From positions 62,001 through 126,000 of the forward strand of contig NZ_FNFV01000005.1 in assembly GCF_900102905.1 (NCBI RefSeq): 64,000 nt of DNA, in the 5' to 3' direction. Made by a program: the position numbers and the translations under genes. Numbering within the stretch: position 1 is the stretch's first letter; each line of letters starts with the position of its first letter. Positions 1-10,540 of this stretch are shown piece by piece. The stretch is from Meinhardsimonia xiamenensis. GTDB lineage: Bacteria > Pseudomonadota > Alphaproteobacteria > Rhodobacterales > Rhodobacteraceae. Below the pieces are notes generated by a model that ran no database searches, was not told where the DNA came from, and worked only from the letters and a program-made list of their open reading frames with translations.

Positions 1-173
1 CTGACTTGCACCTGACCGGCCCGCGGGCCGTCCTCTTGCGCGCGGACCCTACTGCCCTCTACCCGCCCCCGATAGGGCCAGAGAAGAGGTGGCGATAGAT
101 CCAGTCTTGCCCGCAGAAGCAGGAAGCAGATGGGGCGTCAAACCTGCGCAGCTGACGGCGCGCCTGCCCGTGC

Positions 174-540
174 CGCCGCTTCAGGGGCCGCGAGACCGGC
201 GCGCTCAAGCAGTGGAAGCTCCCGCCTATCGACAGGACCAGCCGCGACAAATGGGACGACTGCACCGCGGCGAAGGAGGCGATGTTCTTCCACACCGACA
301 CGGCTGACGCGCCGTGGACGATCGTCAAATGGGATGACAAGAAGCGCGCGCCTCGATTACGTGCGCCACTTCCTGCATTCGCTCGACTACCCCGGCAAGG
401 ATGCCGGGCTCGTCCATGTCCCCGGCCCGCTGATCGTTGGCTGCGCGCAGGTCGTCGTCCTGCATTCCGACCGCATCCGCGGCGTCTACCCGCATCCGCA
501 CACCCGTACGCGTCGCGCGAAGACTTGCGGAGGCACTTGA
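174..540 (+). pseudogene. Polyphosphate kinase 2 C-terminal remnant
   Basis: Read in frame from base 174, the DNA encodes RRFRGRETGALKQWK, then PPIDRTSRDKWDD, then AMFFHTDTADAPWTIVK and DDKKRA. This is the recognisable C-terminal third of the PPK2 family, which makes or uses polyphosphate with nucleotides. Near base 350 the frame breaks at a run of GC dinucleotides; the match resumes one frame over as LDYVRHFLHSLDYPGKD and PLIVG, ending at a stop at 538-540. Upstream of 174 the frame meets a stop, and I see no trace of the Walker-type N-terminal half. With no start, no first half and a frameshift, it cannot make a working kinase. Local sequencing error could explain the frameshift but not the missing half. 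Confidence 0.72.
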
Positions 541-642
541 CTGCAACCCGTGCGGCGGGGGACAAGGCCCTGCTCCAGACGCCCCCGCAGGCAAGGGCGG
601 GCGAGGACACGGGGGCGCGGGAACAGCAGGACGCGAGGCTGC

Positions 643-1547
643 AGGATTCGCATTCTCCTCACCGGCGGCACCGGCAAGGCCGGCCGCCACGCCGTCGCTT
701 ACCTGATCGAGCGCGGCCACCGCGTGCTCAACGTCGATCTGAAACCGCTCGACGCCCCGGTATGGACAACCGCATCGCCGACATCACCGATGCGGGGCAG
801 ATGTATGACGTGATGTCCTCCTATGCCGGATTCGACGAGCTCGAACCGGGCACCGGCGTGCCGCGCTTCGATGCAGTGGTGCATTTCGCCGCCATCCCGC
901 GCATCCTGATGACCGCCGACAACGAGTGCTACCGCACCAATGTGCTCGGCACCTACAACGTCATCGATGCGGCGCTGAAGATGGGCGTGCGCAAGATCGT
1001 CTTCGCCTCCTCCGAGACCACCTACGGCATCTGCTTCGCCGATGGGGAGGTAAAGCCCGACGACCTGCCCATCGACGAGGATCACCCCACCGTGCCGATG
1101 GACAGCTACGCCATGTCGAAGGTCTGCAACGAGGCCACGGCGGGCAGCTTCCAGCGCCCCTCGGGCGCCGACATCTACGGCCTGCGCATCAACATCGTCT
1201 TCGAACCCCATGAATACCAAGATAATTTTTCTGCCTACATCTGCATGGAGAATTACCGGCTGGGAGACTTCTTCGCCTGTATCGATGCCCGCGACCTCGC
1301 CGCGGCCGTCGAGGCCTGCCTGCGGACGGACGGGCTCGGCTACCAGATCTTCAACGTCTCCAACGACGACCATTCGGTGAATCTCACCACCTCCGAGATC
1401 CTCGAGCGCTTCTATCAGGGCATGCCGGTGAAGCGCGCGCTGGGCGAGAGGGAGACGCTCCATGCCAATGACAGGCTCAAGCGCATGACCGGCTGGCGGC
1501 CGCGCCACAGCTTGCGAGACTGCCTTGACGATCCAGCACGCGCCTGA
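643..1547 (+). pseudogene. Frameshifted NAD-dependent epimerase/dehydratase
   Basis: This is an extended short-chain dehydrogenase/reductase of the sugar epimerase type. The Rossmann start RILLTGGTGKAGRH is read from base 646 in one frame and breaks near 757, where a C appears to be missing from the run in gacgcccc. The rest (MDNRIADITDAGQMYDVMSSY onward) continues in the next frame to a stop at 1547. The catalytic-type motif S-x(n)-YAMSK (DSYAMSK) and the NAD-fold segment FDAVVHFAA are intact. No ATG or GTG with a ribosome site precedes the first frame, so the start is damaged too. It is either a decaying gene or a low-quality assembly stretch; the adjacent broken ppk2 fits both. Confidence 0.75.
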
Positions 1548-1550
1548 TCC

Positions 1551-1603
1551 CATCATCCTGGTGAAAATACCCTTGCCGAAGGCACGCGCCCGGCACGGGC
1601 GCG
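1551..1603 (-). repeat. Hairpin-plus-tail element, copy A
   Basis: Read on the minus strand, an 8-bp perfect hairpin (1585-1592 with 1596-1603, 3-nt loop) is followed by GCCTTCGGC, GGGTATTT and CCAGGATGATG. It lies between the epimerase remnant and the MoxR gene, antisense to both. One of seven copies in this window. Confidence 0.7.
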
Positions 1604-1672
1604 GCCGCCCCCTTGTGCGCGCCCGCGCAACGTGCAGCATGGGGGCGCGCAGGAGCAGCGGGAGGCCGGGCA

Positions 1673-2584
1673 GTGCTCAGGGATGTGAAGTCGATCGAGG
1701 AGGTGCAAGAGCTTCTGGCCGGGCAGAAATACGTCTGCGGCCGGGCGCTGGCCACGGTGGTGTTTCTGGCGCTGAAGCTGAACAAGCCCCTGTTTCTCGA
1801 GGGCGAGGCCGGCGTCGGCAAGACCGAGATCGCCAAGGCGCTTGCCGGGGCGCTGGGGCGCGAGCTGATCCGCCTGCAGTGTTATGAGGGGCTTGATGCC
1901 GCCTCGGCCGTCTATGAATGGAACTTCGCCGAGCAGATGATCGCCATCCGCACCGCCGAAGCCGTGGGCGGGGCCGACCGCGAGACGCTGAAGGATGAGC
2001 TCTTCAGCGAGGAATACCTCATCGAGCGGCCGCTTCTGAAGGCGCTGCGCCCGCATGTGGACGGCCCGCCGGTGCTGCTCATCGACGAGATCGACCGCAC
2101 CGACGAGCCCTTCGAGGCGTTTCTTCTCGAGGCGCTTTCCGACTATCAGGTGACCATCCCCGAGCTTGGAACGGTGCGCGCGCTCACCCCGCCGATCGTG
2201 GTGCTCACCTCCAACCGCACCCGCGAGGTGCATGACGCGCTCAAGCGCCGCTGCCTCTACCACTGGGTGGATTACCCGAGCTTCGAGCGCGAACTTGAAA
2301 TCCTGCACGCTCGCGTACCCGAGGCGGCCGAGAGCCTCAGCCGCGAGGTGGTGGCCTTCGTCCAGCGGCTGCGCGAGGAGGATCTGTTCAAGAAACCCGG
2401 TGTGGCCGAAACCATCGACTGGGCGAAATGCCTGCTCGCGCTCGACGTGGTTTCGCTCAGCCCCGAGGTGATCGCCGACACGCTCGGCGCGATCCTGAAA
2501 TACCAGGACGATATCATGCGCATCCAAGGCTCGGAAGCCGCGCGCCTTCTCAACGAGGTCAGGGCGGAGCTCGCCCCGGCGTGA
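1673..2584 (+). CDS. coxD: MoxR-family AAA+ ATPase (CoxD-like)
   Basis: A 303-residue AAA+ ATPase of the MoxR type. CoxD proteins are thought to act as chaperones that mature the active site of carbon-monoxide-dehydrogenase-like enzymes, working with a vWA partner. Walker A is GEAGVGKT and Walker B is LLIDEID; the sensor region VVLTSNRTREV follows. I start it at GTG 1673 because GGAGG lies 7 bases upstream (1661-1665); an in-frame ATG at 1613 has no good ribosome site and would add residues with no family resemblance. The vWA gene follows after 13 bp, so the two are probably cotranscribed. The function within the cluster is inferred from gene order. Confidence 0.85.
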   Translation: MLRDVKSIEEVQELLAGQKYVCGRALATVVFLALKLNKPLFLEGEAGVGKTEIAKALAGALGRELIRLQCYEGLDAASAVYEWNFAEQMIAIRTAEAVGGADRETLKDELFSEEYLIERPLLKALRPHVDGPPVLLIDEIDRTDEPFEAFLLEALSDYQVTIPELGTVRALTPPIVVLTSNRTREVHDALKRRCLYHWVDYPSFERELEILHARVPEAAESLSREVVAFVQRLREEDLFKKPGVAETIDWAKCLLALDVVSLSPEVIADTLGAILKYQDDIMRIQGSEAARLLNEVRAELAPA

Positions 2585-2597
2585 GCGGGTCGCGGCA

Positions 2598-3872
2598 ATG
2601 ACGGACGGCGAGAGAACAGCCACCCCCCTCGACATCCCCGAGGACGGCAGGCTTGCCGAAAACATCACCCACTTCGCCCGTGCGCTGCGCAAGGCCGGGC
2701 TGCGCGTGGGCCCCGGCCACACCATCGAGGCGATCCGCGCGGTGCAGGCGGCGGGCTTCACCGAGCGGGCCGATTTCTACTGGACGCTGCACGCCGTCTT
2801 CGTCTCCCGCCCCGAGGAGCGCGCGGTTTTCCATCAGGTCTTCCGCCTCTTCTGGCGCGACCCGCGCTATCTTGAGCACATGATGGCGATGCTCCTGCCG
2901 GCGGTGCGCGGCGTGCAGGAGGAGCGGCGCGCAAAACCCGCCGAGAAGCGGGCGGCCGAGGCGCTGCTTGACGGGGTGGAGCGCGAGGCGCCGTCTCCGC
3001 CCGAGCCGCCGGAGGAGAGCGAGGAGCTTGTCATCGACGCTTCCCGCACCGCCTCGGCCGAAGAGCGGCTCAGAAGCCTCGATTTCGAGCAGATGTCGGC
3101 CGCCGAGATCGCCGAGGCCAAGCGGATGCTCGCGCGCCTCGCCCTGCCGGTGCCCCCCATCCGCTCGCGCCGCACCGAGACGAGCCGCCTTGGCCGCATG
3201 GCCGACTGGCGGCGCACCCTGCAAAAGGCGGCGCGGCAGGGCGGCGAGATCCGCGCCCTGTCGATGAAGTCGCCGCGCATCCGCTGGCCCAACCTCGTGG
3301 TGCTTTGCGACATCTCCGGCTCGATGTCGCAATACAGTCGGATGATCCTGCATTTCATCCATGCCGTGGCCAACAGACGGGGCGCAGGCTGGGCCAGGGT
3401 GCATGCCTTCACCTTCGGCACGCGGCTGACCAACATCACCCGGCACCTGCGCCAGCGCGATGTCGATGCCGCGCTCGCCGCGGCCGGCGCCGAGGCGCAG
3501 GACTGGGAGGGCGGCACGCGCATCGGTGCGTGCCTGCATGAATTCAACCGCGACTGGTCGCGGCGGGTGATGGGGCAGGGGGCGGTGGTGATTCTCATCA
3601 CCGACGGGCTTGACCGGGGCGACCCGGAGGAGCTCGCCCATGAGATGGAGCGGCTGCACCTCTCGGCGCGCAAGGTGATCTGGGTCAACCCCCTCCTGCG
3701 CTTCGAGGGCTTCGCGCCGCTTGCCCGCGGGGTGCGGGCGATGCTGCCGCATGTGGACAGCCTGCGCGCCGGCCACAACATCGACTCGCTCACGGCACTG
3801 GCCGAGGCGCTGGCCCGCCCCGACGAGATCGGCGAGCAGGGCCGCCTCGCGGCGCTGGCGCGCGCGGGGTGA
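2598..3872 (+). CDS. coxE: vWA domain protein (CoxE-like)
   Basis: A 424-residue soluble protein with a C-terminal von Willebrand factor A domain. The metal-ion-dependent adhesion site DISGSMS lies at residues 238-244, with later elements GGTRIG and LITDG. The N-terminal half is the helical region typical of CoxE (DUF58/VWA-CoxE type). In cox clusters CoxE pairs with the MoxR ATPase CoxD to finish the molybdenum-copper or molybdenum active site. It sits directly between coxD and the xdhC-like gene. The family call is firm; the maturation role comes from studies of form I CO dehydrogenase and is an inference here. Confidence 0.85.
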   Translation: MTDGERTATPLDIPEDGRLAENITHFARALRKAGLRVGPGHTIEAIRAVQAAGFTERADFYWTLHAVFVSRPEERAVFHQVFRLFWRDPRYLEHMMAMLLPAVRGVQEERRAKPAEKRAAEALLDGVEREAPSPPEPPEESEELVIDASRTASAEERLRSLDFEQMSAAEIAEAKRMLARLALPVPPIRSRRTETSRLGRMADWRRTLQKAARQGGEIRALSMKSPRIRWPNLVVLCDISGSMSQYSRMILHFIHAVANRRGAGWARVHAFTFGTRLTNITRHLRQRDVDAALAAAGAEAQDWEGGTRIGACLHEFNRDWSRRVMGQGAVVILITDGLDRGDPEELAHEMERLHLSARKVIWVNPLLRFEGFAPLARGVRAMLPHVDSLRAGHNIDSLTALAEALARPDEIGEQGRLAALARAG

Positions 3873-3932
3873 GCATGGCGACTGGCGCGGGGCGCCGCGC
3901 CGCGCCATATTCGGCGGGCAAGGAGGAGGCGC

Positions 3933-4937
3933 ATGACCACGACCGACCGCACCGATCACGAGGATATCCCCGCCATCGCGCTTGACTGGCACCGCGCCGG
4001 CAAGGGCGCGGTGCTGGCCACGGTGGTGGAGACCTGGGGCTCGGCGCCGCGGCCGGTGGGCAGCCAGCTCGTGGTCTCGGGCGCGGGCGAGATCGAGGGC
4101 TCGGTCTCGGGGGGCTGCGTGGAGGGCGCGGTGGTGGTCGAGGCCATGGACGCGCTTGCCGACGGGCGCGCGCGCATCCTCGAGTTCGGCGTCTCCGATG
4201 ACGAGGCCTTCGCGGTGGGGCTCGCCTGCGGCGGGCGCATCCGGGTGATGGTGGAGCCGGTCGGCGCGCAGATCCCCGAGGCGATGCTGGCCGAGCTTGT
4301 CGCCGCCCGTGCCGCGCGCGAGCCCATCGCCTATGTCGTGGATACAGAGAGCTGGACGCGCCGGCTTGCCCGCCCCGGCGACGCGGAACTCGGCGAGACG
4401 CTCGCCGCGCGTTTCCGCGCCGACCGCTCCGGCTTCGAGCCCGACGGCAGGACCTTCATCGCCATCCACAACCCGCCCTTGCGCATGGCCGTTGTGGGCG
4501 CGGTGCACATCGCCCAGCCGCTGATGGTGATGGCCCGGCTCGCGGGCTATGACGCCGCGCTCATCGACCCCCGCGAGACCTTCGGCTCGGCCGCGCGATT
4601 CCCCGGCGAGCGGATCATCGACGACTGGCCCGACGAGGCGCTCGCCGCCTTCGGGCTTGACGCGCGCACCGCCGTCGTCACCCTCACCCATGACCCCAAG
4701 CTCGACGACCCCGCCATCGAGGCGGCGCTCAGGTCGGACGTCTTCTACCTCGGCTGCCTCGGCTCCACCCGCACCCACGCCAAGCGTGTGGCGCGGCTCA
4801 AGGAGCGCGGCTTCACCGATGAAGAGATCGCCCGCATCCATGCCCCCGTGGGGCTCGACATCGGGGCGATGTCGCCCGCCGAGATCGCCATCGCGATCAT
4901 GGCCGAGATCACCCGCGTCTTGAGAAAGGGCGCCTGA
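3933..4937 (+). CDS. XdhC/CoxF family molybdenum hydroxylase maturation protein
   Basis: A 334-residue protein with an N-terminal XdhC/CoxI domain (the VSGGCVEGAVV cysteine motif near residues 52-63) and a C-terminal Rossmann-like XdhC domain starting at MAVVGAVHIAQPL near residue 185. The conserved end GLDIGAMSPAEIAIAIMAEI is present. XdhC proteins bind molybdenum cofactor, help its sulfuration and insert it into xanthine-dehydrogenase-family enzymes. The gene starts at ATG 3933 after an AAGGAGGAG ribosome site, 60 bp downstream of the vWA gene. It overlaps the next gene by one base (TGATG), which suggests coupled translation. Confidence 0.9.
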   Translation: MTTTDRTDHEDIPAIALDWHRAGKGAVLATVVETWGSAPRPVGSQLVVSGAGEIEGSVSGGCVEGAVVVEAMDALADGRARILEFGVSDDEAFAVGLACGGRIRVMVEPVGAQIPEAMLAELVAARAAREPIAYVVDTESWTRRLARPGDAELGETLAARFRADRSGFEPDGRTFIAIHNPPLRMAVVGAVHIAQPLMVMARLAGYDAALIDPRETFGSAARFPGERIIDDWPDEALAAFGLDARTAVVTLTHDPKLDDPAIEAALRSDVFYLGCLGSTRTHAKRVARLKERGFTDEEIARIHAPVGLDIGAMSPAEIAIAIMAEITRVLRKGA

Positions 4938-5932
4938 TGCGCTTCGGCCCGGTTCCCGTCGCCGCCGCCGAGGGCGCCATTCTGGCCCATTCCGTGCCGG
5001 TGGAGGGCGGGCGCATCCGCAAGGGGCAACTCTTGCAGGCCGATGACATCGCCCGCCTCGCCGCGGCGGGGCTCGGCGAAGTCGTGGTGGCCCGGCTCGA
5101 GCCCGGCGACATGGGCGAGGATGCCGCTGCCGAGGTGGTGGCGGCCGCGCTCGTGCCTCAGCCGGAGGCGGCGGGCCTCACGCTGACCCCGGCGGCGACG
5201 GGGCGGGTCAACGTCTACGCGCGCGGCCCCGGCGTGCTGCGGGTCGATGCGGCGGCGATCCATGCCGCCAACCGGGTCGACCCGATGATCACCATCGCCA
5301 CGCTGCCCGACTTCTCCCGCACCGGCGAAAGGCTCATGGTGGCCACGGTGAAGATCATCTCCTACGGCGTGCCGGCGGCCTCGGTGGAGGCGGCGGCGCT
5401 CGCGGCGCGCGGGGCGCTGCGGGTGGCGCCGGTGCGGCTGAAGACGGCGAGCCTGATCATCACCGACATCGGCAGCGGCCCCGGCAAGGGCGAGGAGGCG
5501 ACGCGCGCGCGGCTTGCCGCGCTCGGGATGGAGCTTGCCGAGGTGAGGGTGGTGCCCCACCGGGTCGGGCTGCTCGCCGGGGCGCTCGCGGAAGTGACCA
5601 CCGACCTCGCCCTGATCCTCACCGCCTCGGCCACCTCCGACCCGCGCGACGTGGGCCCCGAGGCGGTGCGGCGCGCGGGCGGGGTGGTGGAACGGTTCGG
5701 CATGCCCGTCGATCCGGGCAATCTCCTGTTTCTGGGCCGCATCGGCGCACGGCCGGTGATCGGGCTTCCGGGCTGTGCGCGCTCGCCGGCGCTGAACGGG
5801 GCGGACTGGGTGCTCGAGCGGGTGGTCTGCGGGCTTTGGCCGAGCGCTGACGACATTGCCGCCATGGGGGTGGGGGGGCTTCTCAAGGACATCCCCGCGC
5901 GCGGCCTGATGCGCGAGCGCGCGCGCCGCTGA
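4937..5932 (+). CDS. Molybdopterin-binding protein, MocA N-terminal-domain type
   Basis: A 331-residue molybdopterin-binding (MoeA/MogA fold) protein, opening [20 protein letters not shown] recall this domain as the N-terminal half of proteins of about 530 residues in CO-dehydrogenase-like clusters whose C-terminal half is a CTP:molybdopterin cytidylyltransferase. Here the gene stops after [10 protein letters not shown], so that transferase half is absent and is not found elsewhere in the window. Form II enzymes carry the cytosine dinucleotide cofactor, so a cytidylyltransferase must be encoded elsewhere. The start overlaps the xdhC stop by one base. The exact biochemical step is not known to me. 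Confidence 0.78.
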   Translation: MRFGPVPVAAAEGAILAHSVPVEGGRIRKGQLLQADDIARLAAAGLGEVVVARLEPGDMGEDAAAEVVAAALVPQPEAAGLTLTPAATGRVNVYARGPGVLRVDAAAIHAANRVDPMITIATLPDFSRTGERLMVATVKIISYGVPAASVEAAALAARGALRVAPVRLKTASLIITDIGSGPGKGEEATRARLAALGMELAEVRVVPHRVGLLAGALAEVTTDLALILTASATSDPRDVGPEAVRRAGGVVERFGMPVDPGNLLFLGRIGARPVIGLPGCARSPALNGADWVLERVVCGLWPSADDIAAMGVGGLLKDIPARGLMRERARR

Positions 5933-6032
5933 CGCCGCCCCCTGGCGAATCGGTGCACAAGCAAAATCAGGGGCTTCTCATTCGCCTGAACCCGTGCTTC
6001 ACTCTCGCCCGAACAATCATGGGAGGAGCAAG

Positions 6033-6515
<483 letters not shown>

Positions 6516-6641
6516 CCGCTCCCGCATGCGCCCGGCGGCGCGCGGTCATGCGCCCGCCCCGCCGCGCGAGACGGGAGGAGGCGCCGCAAGGCGCGGGCCG
6601 GAGCGCAAGGCGCCGGCCGCAGGAGACAAGGGAGGAAGGAA

Positions 6642-9008
6642 ATGCCAAAGGATCATGGCATTGGCGCCAGCCAGAAGCGGCGCGAGGATGTCCGGTTTCT
6701 CACCGGGCGGGGGCGTTACACCGACGACATCAACCTGCCCGGACAGGCCTACGTGGCTTTCGTGCGCAGCCAGGTGGCGCATGGCATTCTGAAGGGCGTC
6801 GACACCTCGGCGGCCGAGGCGAGCCCCGGTGTCCTGCGTGTCTTCACCGGCAAGGATTTCGAGGGCGTGGGCGGGCTGCCCTGCGGCTGGCAGGTGACGG
6901 ACCGTTTCGGCCAGCCGATGCAGGAGCCCGCGCACCCGGTGCTTGCGCAGGGCAAGGTGCGCCATGTCGGCGAGATCATCGCCGCGGTGGTGGCCGAGAC
7001 CTACGAGCAGGCGCGCGACGCGGCCGAGAAGGTGGTGCCCGACATCGAGGAGCTGCCGGCTGTGGTGGACATGCGCGCCGCCCTCGCCGACGACGCGCCG
7101 AAGGTGCACGACGATCTGAAGAACAACCTCTGCTATGACTGGGGCTTCGTCGAGGAAAACCGCGAGGCGGTGGACGAGGCGATCCGCAACGCGCCGCATG
7201 TCACCACGCTCGAGCTCGTCAACAACCGGCTGGTTCCCAACGCCATGGAACCGCGGGTGGCGATCGGCGACTACAACCCCGGCACCGACGAGTCGACGCT
7301 CTACACCACCTCGCAGAACCCGCATGTGATCCGGCTTCTGATGGGCGCCTTCGTGCTCGGCATCCCCGAGCACAAGCTGCGGGTGGTCGCGCCCGACGTG
7401 GGCGGCGGCTTCGGTTCGAAGATCTTCCACTATGCCGAGGAAGCCTTCTGCACCTTTGCCGCCAGACAGCTCAAGCGGCCGGTCAAATGGACGGCGCAGC
7501 GCTGGGAGTCCTTCATGTCGGACGCCCACGGCCGCGACCATGTGACGAAGATCGAGCTTGCGCTCGACAAGGAGGGGAACTTCCTCGCCGTCCGCACCGA
7601 GACGCTGGCCAACCTCGGCGCGTATCTCTCGACCTTCGCGCCCTCGGTGCCGACGTGGCTGCACGGCACGCTGATGGCGGGCAACTACAAGACCCCGCTC
7701 ATCTATGTGAACGTGAAGGCGGTGTTCACCAACACCGTGCCGGTCGATGCGTATCGCGGGGCCGGGCGGCCGGAGGCGACGTATCAGCTTGAGCGCGTGA
7801 TCGACAAGGCTGCGCGCGAGCTGGGGATGGACCCCATCGAGATCCGGCGCAAGAACTTCATCACCGAGTTTCCCTATCAGACGCCGGTGGCGCTGGTCTA
7901 CGACACGGGCAACTACCATTGCACCATGGACAAGCTCATCGAGATCGCCGATCTCGACGGCTTCGAGGCGCGGCGCAAGGCGAGCGAGGAGAAGGGCCTT
8001 CTGCGCGGGCTCGGGGTGAACTGCTACATCGAGGCCTGCGGCATCGCGCCCTCGAACCTCGTCGGCCAGCTCGGCGCGCGGGCAGGGCTCTACGAGAGCG
8101 CCACGGTGCGGGTAAACGCCACCGGCGGCGTGGTGGTGATGACTGGCGCGCACAGCCACGGGCAGGGGCATGAGACGACCTTCCCGCAGGTGATCGCCGA
8201 GATGATCGGCATCGACGAGTCGATGGTCGAGATCGTCCATGGCGACACCGCCAACACGCCGATGGGCATGGGCACCTATGGCTCGCGCTCCATCGCGGTG
8301 GGCGGCGCGGCAATGGTGCGGGCGGCCGAGAAGGTGATCGCCAAAGCCACGAAGATCGCCGCGCATCTGATGGAGGCGGCACCCGAGGACATCGAGCTGA
8401 AGGGCGGGGAGTTCATCGTCAAGGGCACCGACAAGCGGATTGCCTGGGGTGACGTCTGCCTTGCGGCCTATGTGCCCCACAACTACCCGCTCGAGGAGCT
8501 CGAGCCGGGGCTTGAGGAGACGGCCTTCTATGATCCGGCCAACTTCACCTTCCCCGCCGGCGCCTACGCCTGCGAGGTGGAGGTTGACCCAGAGACCGGC
8601 AAGGTCACCATCGACCGCTTCGCCGCCGCCGACGATTTCGGCAATGTCATCAACCCGATGATCGTCGACGGGCAGGTGCATGGCGGGCTCGGCCAGGGCA
8701 TCGGCCAGGCGCTGCTTGAAGGCTGCGTCTATGACGAGAACGGCCAGCTTCTGACCGGCTCCTACATGGACTACGCGATGCCGCGGGCCTCGAACCTGCC
8801 ATTCTTCACCGTCGACCATTCCTGCAAGACGCCCTGCACCCACAACCCGCTCGGAGTGAAGGGCTGCGGGGAGGCCGGTGCCATCGGCTCGCCGCCGGCC
8901 GTGGTCAATGCGGTGATCGACGCGCTGCATCGCGCAGGCCACACCCATGTGACCCATATCGACATGCCGCTGACCCCGGCGCGGGTGTGGCAGGCGATCC
9001 ACGGCTGA
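6642..9008 (+). CDS. coxL: Molybdenum hydroxylase large subunit, form II CODH-like (CoxL-like)
   Basis: The 788-residue catalytic subunit that binds molybdopterin cytosine dinucleotide. The active-site loop reads AYRGAGR at residues 370-376, the signature of form II; form I CO dehydrogenases instead carry a Cys in AYxCSFR that binds copper. The conserved segments GGGFGSK, GQGHET and the C-terminal [12 protein letters not shown], with the catalytic Glu, are all present, and length is normal. Form II enzymes are often annotated as aerobic CO dehydrogenases, but CO oxidation by them is doubtful and the substrate here is unknown. The start follows a strong AGGGAGGAAGG site. Confidence 0.92.
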   Translation: MPKDHGIGASQKRREDVRFLTGRGRYTDDINLPGQAYVAFVRSQVAHGILKGVDTSAAEASPGVLRVFTGKDFEGVGGLPCGWQVTDRFGQPMQEPAHPVLAQGKVRHVGEIIAAVVAETYEQARDAAEKVVPDIEELPAVVDMRAALADDAPKVHDDLKNNLCYDWGFVEENREAVDEAIRNAPHVTTLELVNNRLVPNAMEPRVAIGDYNPGTDESTLYTTSQNPHVIRLLMGAFVLGIPEHKLRVVAPDVGGGFGSKIFHYAEEAFCTFAARQLKRPVKWTAQRWESFMSDAHGRDHVTKIELALDKEGNFLAVRTETLANLGAYLSTFAPSVPTWLHGTLMAGNYKTPLIYVNVKAVFTNTVPVDAYRGAGRPEATYQLERVIDKAARELGMDPIEIRRKNFITEFPYQTPVALVYDTGNYHCTMDKLIEIADLDGFEARRKASEEKGLLRGLGVNCYIEACGIAPSNLVGQLGARAGLYESATVRVNATGGVVVMTGAHSHGQGHETTFPQVIAEMIGIDESMVEIVHGDTANTPMGMGTYGSRSIAVGGAAMVRAAEKVIAKATKIAAHLMEAAPEDIELKGGEFIVKGTDKRIAWGDVCLAAYVPHNYPLEELEPGLEETAFYDPANFTFPAGAYACEVEVDPETGKVTIDRFAAADDFGNVINPMIVDGQVHGGLGQGIGQALLEGCVYDENGQLLTGSYMDYAMPRASNLPFFTVDHSCKTPCTHNPLGVKGCGEAGAIGSPPAVVNAVIDALHRAGHTHVTHIDMPLTPARVWQAIHG

Positions 9009-9016
9009 GCGTATCG

Positions 9017-9072
9017 GGCGGCGGCGCGCCCGGTTCCGCCGCCGGAATTGGGTATTTGGACCAGGATGATGG
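9017..9072 (+). repeat. Hairpin-plus-tail element, copy B
   Basis: An 8-bp hairpin (9017-9024 with 9036-9043) is followed by GGGTATTTG, GA and CCAGGATGATG. It starts 9 bases after the coxL stop and lies between coxL and coxM, in the sense direction. This copy lacks the GCCTYCGGC link seen in most others. Confidence 0.65.
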
Positions 9073-9120
9073 GAGCTTCGGGGTGCTTGATCCCGAACGT
9101 CCCGCCCGAGGAGGAACGAG

Positions 9121-9912
9121 ATGTACGAATTCGAATTCGCACGCCCCACAAGTCTCGCCGAGGCGCTGGCAGCGCTGAAGGCCGAGGATGCCCAGCCGCT
9201 CGCGGGTGGCCAGACGCTGATACCGACCCTCAAGCAGCGGCTCGCAAGCCCGTCGGTGCTGGTGAGCCTGTCTGCGATCGAAGAGCTCAAGGGCGTGCGC
9301 CGGGAGGGCGACACGCTCTGCATCGGCGCGGCCACCACCCATGCCGAAGTGGCGCGCGAGGCGGCGGCGCACTACCCGGCGCTCGCCGCGCTCGCCGGGG
9401 GCATTGGCGATCCGGCGGTGCGCAACCGCGGCACCATCGGCGGCTCACTTGCCAACAACGACCCGGCGGCCTGCTACCCGGCCGCGGTTCTGGCCTCGGG
9501 GGCCACGGTGGTGACCAACGCCCGCGAGATCGCCGCTGACGACTTCTTCCAGGGGCTGTTCACCACCGCGCTCGAGGAGGGCGAGATCATCACCGAGGTG
9601 CGCTTCCCGATCCCGCAGGCGGCGAACTACCAGAAGTTCGAGCAACCGGCGTCGCTGTTCGCGCTTGTCGGCGTGTTCGTGGCGCGCTTCGCCGACGGGG
9701 TGCGCGTTGCGGTGACGGGGGCCTCCGAGGAGGGCGTCTATCGCTGGGAATCGGCGGAGGAGGCGCTTTCCAAGGAATTCCGGCCCGATGCGCTGATGGG
9801 GCTGAGGATGAACCCCGCGAACATGATTCACGACATCCACGGCACCAAGGAATACCGCGCCCATCTCGTGGGTGTGCTTACGCGCCGGGCGGTGGCAGCG
9901 GCGCGCGGCTGA
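9121..9912 (+). CDS. coxM: Molybdenum hydroxylase medium subunit, FAD-binding (CoxM-like)
   Basis: A 263-residue FAD subunit of the form II CO-dehydrogenase-like enzyme. The two FAD-binding motifs AGGQTLIP (residues 28-35) and TIGGSLANNDPA (from residue 105) are intact, followed by the CODH flavoprotein C-terminal domain. It takes electrons from the iron-sulfur subunit. The start ATG 9121 follows GAGGAGGAAC. It is separated from coxL by 112 bp containing repeat copy B, a longer gap than elsewhere in the cluster, so subunit levels may be tuned there. An intrinsic terminator follows 25 bp after the stop. Confidence 0.92.
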   Translation: MYEFEFARPTSLAEALAALKAEDAQPLAGGQTLIPTLKQRLASPSVLVSLSAIEELKGVRREGDTLCIGAATTHAEVAREAAAHYPALAALAGGIGDPAVRNRGTIGGSLANNDPAACYPAAVLASGATVVTNAREIAADDFFQGLFTTALEEGEIITEVRFPIPQAANYQKFEQPASLFALVGVFVARFADGVRVAVTGASEEGVYRWESAEEALSKEFRPDALMGLRMNPANMIHDIHGTKEYRAHLVGVLTRRAVAAARG

Positions 9913-9937
9913 GCCGCGGCAACGCCGCCAAAGACGA

Positions 9938-9962
9938 CGCCCCGCCAGTGGCGGGGCGTTTT
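9938..9962 (+). terminator. Intrinsic terminator after coxM
   Basis: A perfect 9-bp stem CGCCCCGCC / GGCGGGGCG (9938-9946 and 9950-9958) with a 3-nt AGT loop is followed by TTTTCC. It closes the coxSLM operon. There is no T tract in the other direction, so it would not stop infC transcripts arriving on the minus strand. Confidence 0.85.
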
Positions 9963-9994
9963 CCTTGCGGTACCTGAACTCGGCCCGGCGCGTG

Positions 9995-10540
9995 TCAGCG
10001 GCTGACCGGCCCGATCATCATCACCATCTGCCGGCCTTCCATCTTGGGCATGTTCTCGACCTTGCCGAGGCCCTCGACATCGGCCGCGACGCGCTCGAGA
10101 AGCTGGCGGCCGAGATCCTGATGCGCCATCTCGCGGCCCCGGAAGCGCAGCGTCACCTTCACCTTGTCGCCATGCTCGAGGAAGCGCTTCACGTTGCGCA
10201 TCTTGACCTCGTAGTCATGCTTGTCGGTGTTGGGGCGGAACTTGACCTCCTTGACCTCGATGGTCTTCTGCTTCTTCCGCGCCTCGGCCTCCCGCTTCTG
10301 CTGCTCGTACTTGAACTTGCCGAAGTCCATGATCTTGCAGACGGGGGGGGTCGCGTTGGGCGAGATCTCCACCAGGTCAAGGCCCACCTGCTGGGCCAGC
10401 GCCAGCGCCTTTTGCGGTGGCACCACCCCGAGGTTCTGTCCATCCGGGCCGATCAGGCGAATCTCGGGCGCCCTTATCCGTTCGTTGACGCGGGGGCCGG
10501 TATCGCGAACGGGCGGGGCGTGGTGCGGTCTGCGGGCTAT
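9995..10540 (-). CDS. infC: Translation initiation factor IF-3, apparent AUA start
   Basis: IF-3 binds the 30S subunit, keeps 50S away and checks the start codon. Starting at an ordinary codon (10426) would remove about 38 family residues. The same frame continues upstream with [11 protein letters not shown] and [21 protein letters not shown], matching the IF-3 N-terminus, back to an ATA codon at 10540. GGGAG lies 8 bases before it. The result is 181 residues, the usual IF-3 length. Known infC genes start at AUU or other rare codons that let IF-3 repress itself, so an AUA start fits. An in-frame ATT 12 codons further up lacks a ribosome site. The usual thrS and rpmI-rplT neighbours are absent here. 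Confidence 0.88.
   Translation of the reverse strand: MARRPHHAPPVRDTGPRVNERIRAPEIRLIGPDGQNLGVVPPQKALALAQQVGLDLVEISPNATPPVCKIMDFGKFKYEQQKREAEARKKQKTIEVKEVKFRPNTDKHDYEVKMRNVKRFLEHGDKVKVTLRFRGREMAHQDLGRQLLERVAADVEGLGKVENMPKMEGRQMVMMIGPVSR

Noticed and set aside
1-173. A gene upstream of the ppk2 remnant
   Set aside because: No frame here gives a recognisable protein or a start with a ribosome site.
2559-4841. Minus-strand open frame of 760 codons opposite the vWA and xdhC genes
   Set aside because: It spans several well-supported genes and has shadow-type composition.
6642-9008. True (form I) aerobic CO dehydrogenase
   Set aside because: The active-site loop is AYRGAGR without the copper-binding cysteine, and the gene order is S-L-M; both indicate form II.
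6546-9338. Long minus-strand open frame of 930 codons opposite coxL
   Set aside because: It lies antisense to a strongly supported gene; the His/Arg/Gly/Asp-rich translation is the mirror of GC-rich codons and matches no family.
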